In this document: positions 23,235-27,332 of the stretch, in pieces
How positions within the stretch are numbered: the stretch's first letter is position 1
Layout of the letters: each line of letters opens with the position of its first letter
Assembly: GCF_001507435.1 (NCBI RefSeq)
Contig: NZ_LMWH01000283.1
Span: 1-27,332 of the forward strand
Direction of reading: 5' to 3'
From: Streptomyces sp. NRRL F-5122
Lineage (GTDB): Bacteria > Actinomycetota > Actinomycetes > Streptomycetales > Streptomycetaceae
Length of the DNA stretch: 27,332 nucleotides
Made by a program: the position numbers and the translations under genes
The notes under the pieces: generated by a model
Told to the model about the DNA's origin: nothing
Database searches by the model: none
What the model saw: the letters and a program-made list of their open reading frames with translations, nothing else

Positions 23235-23379
23235 ACCTCAACGTATTTCCGGGCGTGGAAGTAGTCACACTGTCTGTCCGCACCGCGAGGGTGGGGCCGC
23301 GGTTATCGTGACAAGGATTCTTCCGAACACCGCTGCGGGAGCACTGTTCCCCCCGAATCCCGCCGAGGAGCCGAGTCGC

Positions 23380-26160
23380 ATGATCGCCAGCCCGCTTCCC
23401 GCTCTGGTCGGCCGGCAGCGTGAGTGCACGGCGCTCGACAACCTGCTGGCCGGCCTTCGGGCCGGCGGTTCCCGCGTCATGGTCGTACGGGGCGAGGCGG
23501 GCATCGGCAAGTCGGTGCTGCTGGAGTACATGGCTGCGCAGGCGTCCCGGGTGCAGGTGACCTGGGCGCGCGGTGTCGAGGCCGACATGGAGCTCCCGTA
23601 CGCGAGCCTGCACCAGGTGTGCGCGCCGTTCCTGGACGGTGTCGAAGAACTGCCGCAACCCCAACGTGACGCCCTGCGCGTGGCATTCGGGACGGCGGTC
23701 GGCGATCCGCCCGACCGTTTCCTGGTCGGCCTCGCCGTTCTGACCCTGCTCACCCGCGCCTCGGAGACCCGGCCGGTGCTGGTGCTGGTGGACGACGCCC
23801 AGTGGCTGGATCAAGTGTCGTTGCAGACACTTGAGTTCGTGGCCCGGCGCCTGCTCGCGGAGCCGGTCGCCATGGTGTTCGCGGTCCGCGACCCTGAGGG
23901 GCAGTCCGCACTCGCGGGCCTGCCGGCGCTGCAACTCAGGGGACTTGACGCCGCTTCGGCTGGGGAACTCCTGGAGGGAGCTGTGGGGGGACGGTTGGAG
24001 GAACGGGTCCGGGACCGGTTCGTGGCCGAGACACACGGCAACCCGCTGGCGCTGCTGGAATTCTCCCGCGGGCGCAGCGCCGCCGAATTGGCCTACGGCG
24101 TCGACGCGTCGAGTGCCTCGATCGTCCAAGGGCCGGTGGCCAGCCGCGTCGAGCGTGATTTCGCCGGGCGGCTCGGTGCGCTGCCGGCCGCGACCCGCAC
24201 CCTGCTGCTGATCGCTGCGGCGGAACCGGTGGGCGACGTGCGCCTGTTGATCCGCGCGGCCGCTTCCCTCGGCATCACTCCGGACGCCGCACCGGCCAAG
24301 GCAGCCGGCCTGATCGAGTTCGGCGAGCCGGTACGGTTCCGGCACCCGCTGGTCCGTTCGGCGGTCTACCACGGGGCCGAGCCGGAGGATCGACGTGCGG
24401 TGCACCGGGCCCTGGCCGAGGCCACGGACCCCCTCCTGGACCCTGACCGGCGCGCTTGGCACGCCGCGCAGGCGGCCGACGGGCCGGACGAGGAGGTCGC
24501 CGCAGGACTGGAGCAGGCCGCCGACCGCGCCCGGCAGCGCGGGGGCATCGCGGCCGAGGCGGTTCTGCTGGAACGCGCGGTGGAGGTGACGCCCGATCCC
24601 TGGCCGCGAGGGCGCCGGGCCCTTGCGGCGGCCGAGGCGCACTTCTCGGCCGCCGCGCCGGAACGGGCGACGGAATTGGCCGCGGTGGCCGACCTGTATC
24701 CCCTCAGCGTCCTGGACCGGGCCCGCCTGGCACGTCTGCGGGCCAGAATCCTGTTCGCCCGCAGACGCAGCGACGAGGCGGCACCACTGCTCCTGGACGC
24801 GGCGGCACAGTTCACCGCGGCCGGATCTCCCCTGGCGCGGGAGACGTACCTGGAGGCGATCAGCGCGACCATCTTCGCCGGCCGGGTCCACGGTCCGACA
24901 GGCGCCCGCGCCGCGGCGATCGCGGCCCGGGCGTCCGGGGCGCCCTCCTCGGGCTCCAAGGCCGCGGACGCTCTCTTGGACGGTGTGGCGGCCCTGCTCG
25001 CGGACGGCTCGGAGACGGCCGTCCCGGCCCTGCGCGAGGCACTCGACCTGCTCGAGCACGAAGAGCTCCACACGCGGGAGGCGACCGTACGGTGGCTGCT
25101 ACTGGCCCCGGTCGCGCTCGAGTCGTTTATCCACTGGGCCTGGGACCTGCATGCCTGGGACACCCTCTCGACTCGCGCGGTGCGTCTGGCCCGAGACGTC
25201 GGAGCACTCGGCAGCCTGCCGCCGGCTCTGATCTACGCGGGCGGGGTGCACATCCACTACGGCGACTTCGCCGAAGCCGACCGGATGATCGACGAGGCCG
25301 ACGCGATCGCCACCGCGACCGGCCACGCCCCGCACAAATACGCCACGCTCGTCCTGGCCGCGTGGCGGGGTGAGGCGGATGTCGCCGCCGGCATCATCGA
25401 AGAAGCCAGAGAGCGCGCCGTGCAGCGGGGCGAAGTATCCCTGCTCGGTGCTATGGGCTACATCCAGGGCGTGCTCTTCAACGGACTGGCCCGCTACGAA
25501 GAGGCGATCGAAGCCGCCCGCACTGGTATCGAGCACGACGGGTTCAACTTCACTGGTCTGTCGCTGGTCGAGCACGTTGAGGCCGCGACGCGTTGCGGTG
25601 AACTCGACCAGGCCCGCGCCTCGTTGGCCCGCCTTACCGAACTCACCCGCGCCGCCGACTCCGGATGGGCGCGGGGTGCGAGCGCACGCAGTGAGGCGCT
25701 GCTGGCCGACGGTGAGGTGGCCGACCGCCTGTACCGCACGGCGATCGAGGAATTCGGCCGCGGCAGGGTTGTGGTAGAGGTGGCACGCACCCACCTGCTG
25801 TACGGCGAGTGGCTGCGGCGCGCACAGCGCCGCGCGCAGGCCCGCGAGCATCTCCGCACGGCCTACGACATGTTCGGCGCGATGCCGGCTCACGCGTTCG
25901 CCGAACGGGCCCGCCGTGAGCTGATCGCCACCGGCGAGCAGGTGACCGCGCGGGAGACCACACCGGCGAACGCTCTCACCCCGCAGGAGTCGCAGGTCGC
26001 AGCCCTCGCCGCCGACGGCATGACGAACGCGCGGATCGGCGCGGAGCTGTTCATCAGCCCCCATACCGTGGAATGGCACCTGCGGAAGGTCTACGTGAAG
26101 CTCGGCATCAGCTCCCGCCGAGCCCTGCCGGACATCCTCGACAGCGCACGGGCACGGTGA
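23380..26160 (+). CDS. LAL-type LuxR family regulator with N-terminal ATPase domain
   Basis: A 926-residue regulator of the large ATP-binding LuxR (LAL, MalT-like) family. Walker A GEAGIGKS is at residues 38-45 and Walker B VLVLVDDAQWLD at 133-144. A long helical, TPR-like middle region is followed by a C-terminal LuxR helix-turn-helix near residues 865-920 (LTPQESQVAALAADGMTNAR, then SPHTVEWHLRKVYVKLGIS). ATG at 23380 is chosen for GAGGAG nine bases upstream; GTG 23308 would add 24 residues without a good site. It is divergent from the flavoprotein relic. LAL proteins often activate secondary-metabolism or catabolic operons; its targets are unknown. No ECF41 -10 box precedes it. Confidence 0.92.
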   Translation: MIASPLPALVGRQRECTALDNLLAGLRAGGSRVMVVRGEAGIGKSVLLEYMAAQASRVQVTWARGVEADMELPYASLHQVCAPFLDGVEELPQPQRDALRVAFGTAVGDPPDRFLVGLAVLTLLTRASETRPVLVLVDDAQWLDQVSLQTLEFVARRLLAEPVAMVFAVRDPEGQSALAGLPALQLRGLDAASAGELLEGAVGGRLEERVRDRFVAETHGNPLALLEFSRGRSAAELAYGVDASSASIVQGPVASRVERDFAGRLGALPAATRTLLLIAAAEPVGDVRLLIRAAASLGITPDAAPAKAAGLIEFGEPVRFRHPLVRSAVYHGAEPEDRRAVHRALAEATDPLLDPDRRAWHAAQAADGPDEEVAAGLEQAADRARQRGGIAAEAVLLERAVEVTPDPWPRGRRALAAAEAHFSAAAPERATELAAVADLYPLSVLDRARLARLRARILFARRRSDEAAPLLLDAAAQFTAAGSPLARETYLEAISATIFAGRVHGPTGARAAAIAARASGAPSSGSKAADALLDGVAALLADGSETAVPALREALDLLEHEELHTREATVRWLLLAPVALESFIHWAWDLHAWDTLSTRAVRLARDVGALGSLPPALIYAGGVHIHYGDFAEADRMIDEADAIATATGHAPHKYATLVLAAWRGEADVAAGIIEEARERAVQRGEVSLLGAMGYIQGVLFNGLARYEEAIEAARTGIEHDGFNFTGLSLVEHVEAATRCGELDQARASLARLTELTRAADSGWARGASARSEALLADGEVADRLYRTAIEEFGRGRVVVEVARTHLLYGEWLRRAQRRAQAREHLRTAYDMFGAMPAHAFAERARRELIATGEQVTARETTPANALTPQESQVAALAADGMTNARIGAELFISPHTVEWHLRKVYVKLGISSRRALPDILDSARAR

Positions 26161-26251
26161 TCCTCGCTCCGGAGGACAGCCATGGCCGCAGAACGCCGGC
26201 CGCAACCACAACGCACACTGTGATGTGCAGAACCACGAGTTGAGGAAGACA

Positions 26252-26314
26252 GTGGCAATGGTGGATCCGGGCAAGCCCGATCAGCGCGTCGAACAACGGG
26301 ACGCGAAGCACTGA
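26252..26314 (+). CDS. short leader-like ORF (20 aa)
   Basis: GTG at 26252 (or ATG at 26258) opens a 20-codon frame that ends at TGA 26312-26314. GAGGAAG lies three to nine bases upstream. The peptide is strongly charged and matches nothing I know. Its stop sits inside the loop of the hairpin at 26302-26323, just before a GNAT gene that lacks a ribosome site. It may be a leader ORF or chance. A 13-codon frame with GGAGG (26182-26223) precedes it. Confidence 0.25.
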   Translation: MAMVDPGKPDQRVEQRDAKH

Positions 26315-26323
26315 GGCTTCGCG
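26302..26323 (+). other. hairpin upstream of the GNAT gene
   Basis: A perfect 8-bp stem CGCGAAGC/GCTTCGCG (26302-26309 with 26316-26323) has a 6-base loop. There is no T run. It may be a terminator for the LAL regulator transcript or an attenuator-like element. The rest of 26161-26345 shows only the short frames noted. Confidence 0.4.
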
Positions 26324-26345
26324 GGAACTTGGCGCCACGGCCTCG

Positions 26346-27092
26346 GTGTTCGCCAACTTCCGTCAGTACCTCATGGGATGGGGCACCCAGAGCCGAGCGG
26401 GCAACAGCGTCGACCAGTTCCGCAGCGGGCTTGCCACCCCGCAGTTCAACGGCGTCGTACGCGTACGGACGGTGTCCGTGGATGGGGCGGACGTGACGGC
26501 CGTCCGCAAGGAGTTCGCGAACGTTCCCTGGTGGTGGTGGGTCGGACCCGACAGCCCCGCGGACACCGCCGACGTCCTGCGGTGCCGCGGTGGACGAGAG
26601 CTCACGGCCCTCCCCGTGATGGTGCTCCCGCTCGACGAACCGGCCGACCCGAGCACAGTCCCGCACACCGCTCGCACCGGTTTGCGGGTGGAGCCGGTCC
26701 GGGACGATGAACGGCTGACCGAATTGGTCCGGACGTACCGGGCGTCGATGGGGGTCGAACCCGGGCTGGAGGCCGAGATGGTGCGCATCGAGTCGCGGCG
26801 CGAGGACAACGCCGACATCATCCGGCTGGCCGCCGTGCTGGACGGCCGAGTGGTCGGGACGACCGTGGTGATCACCGCCCACGGGGTGGCCGGGATCTTC
26901 CTCGTCCACGTGACCGAAGCACATCGCCGGCGGGGCATCGGTGCGGCCCTGACGGCCGCCGCGCTCCTGGTGGGGTGGGAGCGCGGGATGCGCTGCGCCG
27001 CGCTGGTGGCCAGCCCTGCGGGCGAACCGTTGTACCGACGTTTCGGCTTCACGAGGACATCCGAGTACCGGCTGTTCGCCTTCCCCGCCTGA
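26346..27092 (+). CDS. GNAT family N-acetyltransferase
   Basis: A protein of about 248 residues with a C-terminal GNAT domain. The acetyl-CoA loop is in EAHRRRGIGAALTAAALL, preceded by the strand GIFLVHVTE and followed by LYRRFGFTRTSEYRLFAF, the usual last strands. The N-terminal 100 residues (RQYLMGWGTQSRAGNSVDQF, PWWWWVGPDSPADTADVL) form a segment common in two-part actinobacterial GNAT proteins. The GTG at 26346 is the first possible start in this frame after a stop at 26241, but it has no ribosome site, so the true start could be later (ATG 26373) or the 5' end could be damaged. Acceptor unknown. Confidence 0.8.
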   Translation: MFANFRQYLMGWGTQSRAGNSVDQFRSGLATPQFNGVVRVRTVSVDGADVTAVRKEFANVPWWWWVGPDSPADTADVLRCRGGRELTALPVMVLPLDEPADPSTVPHTARTGLRVEPVRDDERLTELVRTYRASMGVEPGLEAEMVRIESRREDNADIIRLAAVLDGRVVGTTVVITAHGVAGIFLVHVTEAHRRRGIGAALTAAALLVGWERGMRCAALVASPAGEPLYRRFGFTRTSEYRLFAFPA

Positions 27093-27200
27093 GCCGCAGC
27101 CGGCCCGGACACGGAGTACGCGCCGCCCCTCCAACCTGCACGCCGGGCGCCGCGGGTGAGGAGGCCGCGCACGTAGCCCTGGCACGTGATCCGGCCACCG

Positions 27201-27227
27201 TGTCACACCGAGTGCCGACGACCGGTC
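27201..27227 (+). promoter_or_regulatory. ECF41-type promoter for a gene beyond the right edge
   Basis: TGTCACA (27201-27207), 16 bases, GGTC (27224-27227), an exact copy pointing out of the window. The 27093-27332 stretch otherwise holds no complete gene. Confidence 0.75.
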
Positions 27228-27306
27228 TAGAGGCAATACTGGTGACTTTGGGGGGTTCTGTGTCGTTGTGTGGGTGTGCCAAGGCCCGGACAGGTGAAGT
27301 CGTCAG

Positions 27307-27332
27307 ATGGTGAGCGGTTGTCGGATCGGATC
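27307..27332 (+). CDS. possible start of a gene running off the right edge (partial)
   Basis: ATG at 27307 opens a frame to the window end and is preceded by AGGTGAAG. It is 79 bases after the -10 box at 27227, within the range seen for other genes in the island. Only eight codons are visible, so no identity can be given. A competing 23-codon frame starts at GTG 27242. Confidence 0.3.

Noticed and set aside
23263..23289. AGTCACA upstream of the LAL regulator
   Set aside because: The -35 is off by one and the position at N16 reads CGAG, so it does not meet the motif.
22669..25071. Open frame of 800 codons on the minus strand opposite the LAL regulator
   Set aside because: It is a GC-bias shadow: composition is low-complexity Arg/Gly/Gln, no domain is visible, and the plus-strand gene has full Walker and LuxR motifs.

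Overview
The window looks like actinobacterial chromosome, most likely Streptomyces or a close relative. GC is high, codon third positions are strongly GC-biased, and protein families are typical of the genus (DUF5134, LAL-type LuxR regulator, SpoIIE-type PP2C phosphatase, multiple SigJ-like sigma factors). About 26 genes or gene remnants are supported. There are no tRNA, rRNA, CRISPR, transposase or phage genes.

The main discovery is a promoter element repeated across the whole window: TGTCACA, 16 bases, GGTC. I count 11 exact copies and 4 close variants, all intergenic and all placed upstream of a gene in the right orientation (the last points out of the right edge). TGTCACA is the known -35 element of group ECF41 (SigJ-type) sigma factors. 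Two complete ECF41 sigma factors lie here (5058-5990 and 9497-10393), plus a third relative (4271-5047) that keeps the C-terminal regulatory domain but has lost the -35-binding helix-turn-helix. ECF41 factors normally control one neighbouring gene encoding a carboxymuconolactone decarboxylase, oxidoreductase or epimerase. Here the motif appears to tie a whole island into one regulon: the sigma gene at 5990, hydrolases, OsmC, two NmrA-like NAD-binding proteins, a fumarate-reductase-like flavoprotein, a 7Fe ferredoxin, a cupin/DUF5134 pair, a LuxE/LuxC-like acid-reducing pair, a GNAT gene, two small proteins of unknown function and a PP2C phosphatase.

Layout. 1-2030: two alpha/beta hydrolases in an operon. 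2038-4163: OsmC, an SDR and a divergent TetR regulator. 4271-10393: the three sigma-like genes interleaved with NmrA-like protein 1, flavoprotein and ferredoxin. 10611-11796: His-rich cupin and DUF5134 membrane protein. 11969-15330: LuxC/LuxE-like operon, divergent from a frameshifted GNAT gene. 15448-17310: stand-alone ilvC and a VOC protein with an unknown N-terminal domain. 17327-19520: two small proteins and the phosphatase. 19617-21149: DHA2 drug exporter. 21447-23162: carboxymuconolactone decarboxylase, NmrA-like protein 2 and an internally deleted flavoprotein relic. 23380-27092: LAL regulator and a GNAT protein.

The flavoprotein-NmrA pair occurs twice in the same order and orientation, each gene with its own ECF41-type promoter. 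In the second copy the flavoprotein has shrunk to its two ends. The gene set (peroxidase, CMD, NAD- and FAD-dependent oxidoreductases, ferredoxin, efflux) suggests a redox or electrophile stress response, but that role is inferred.
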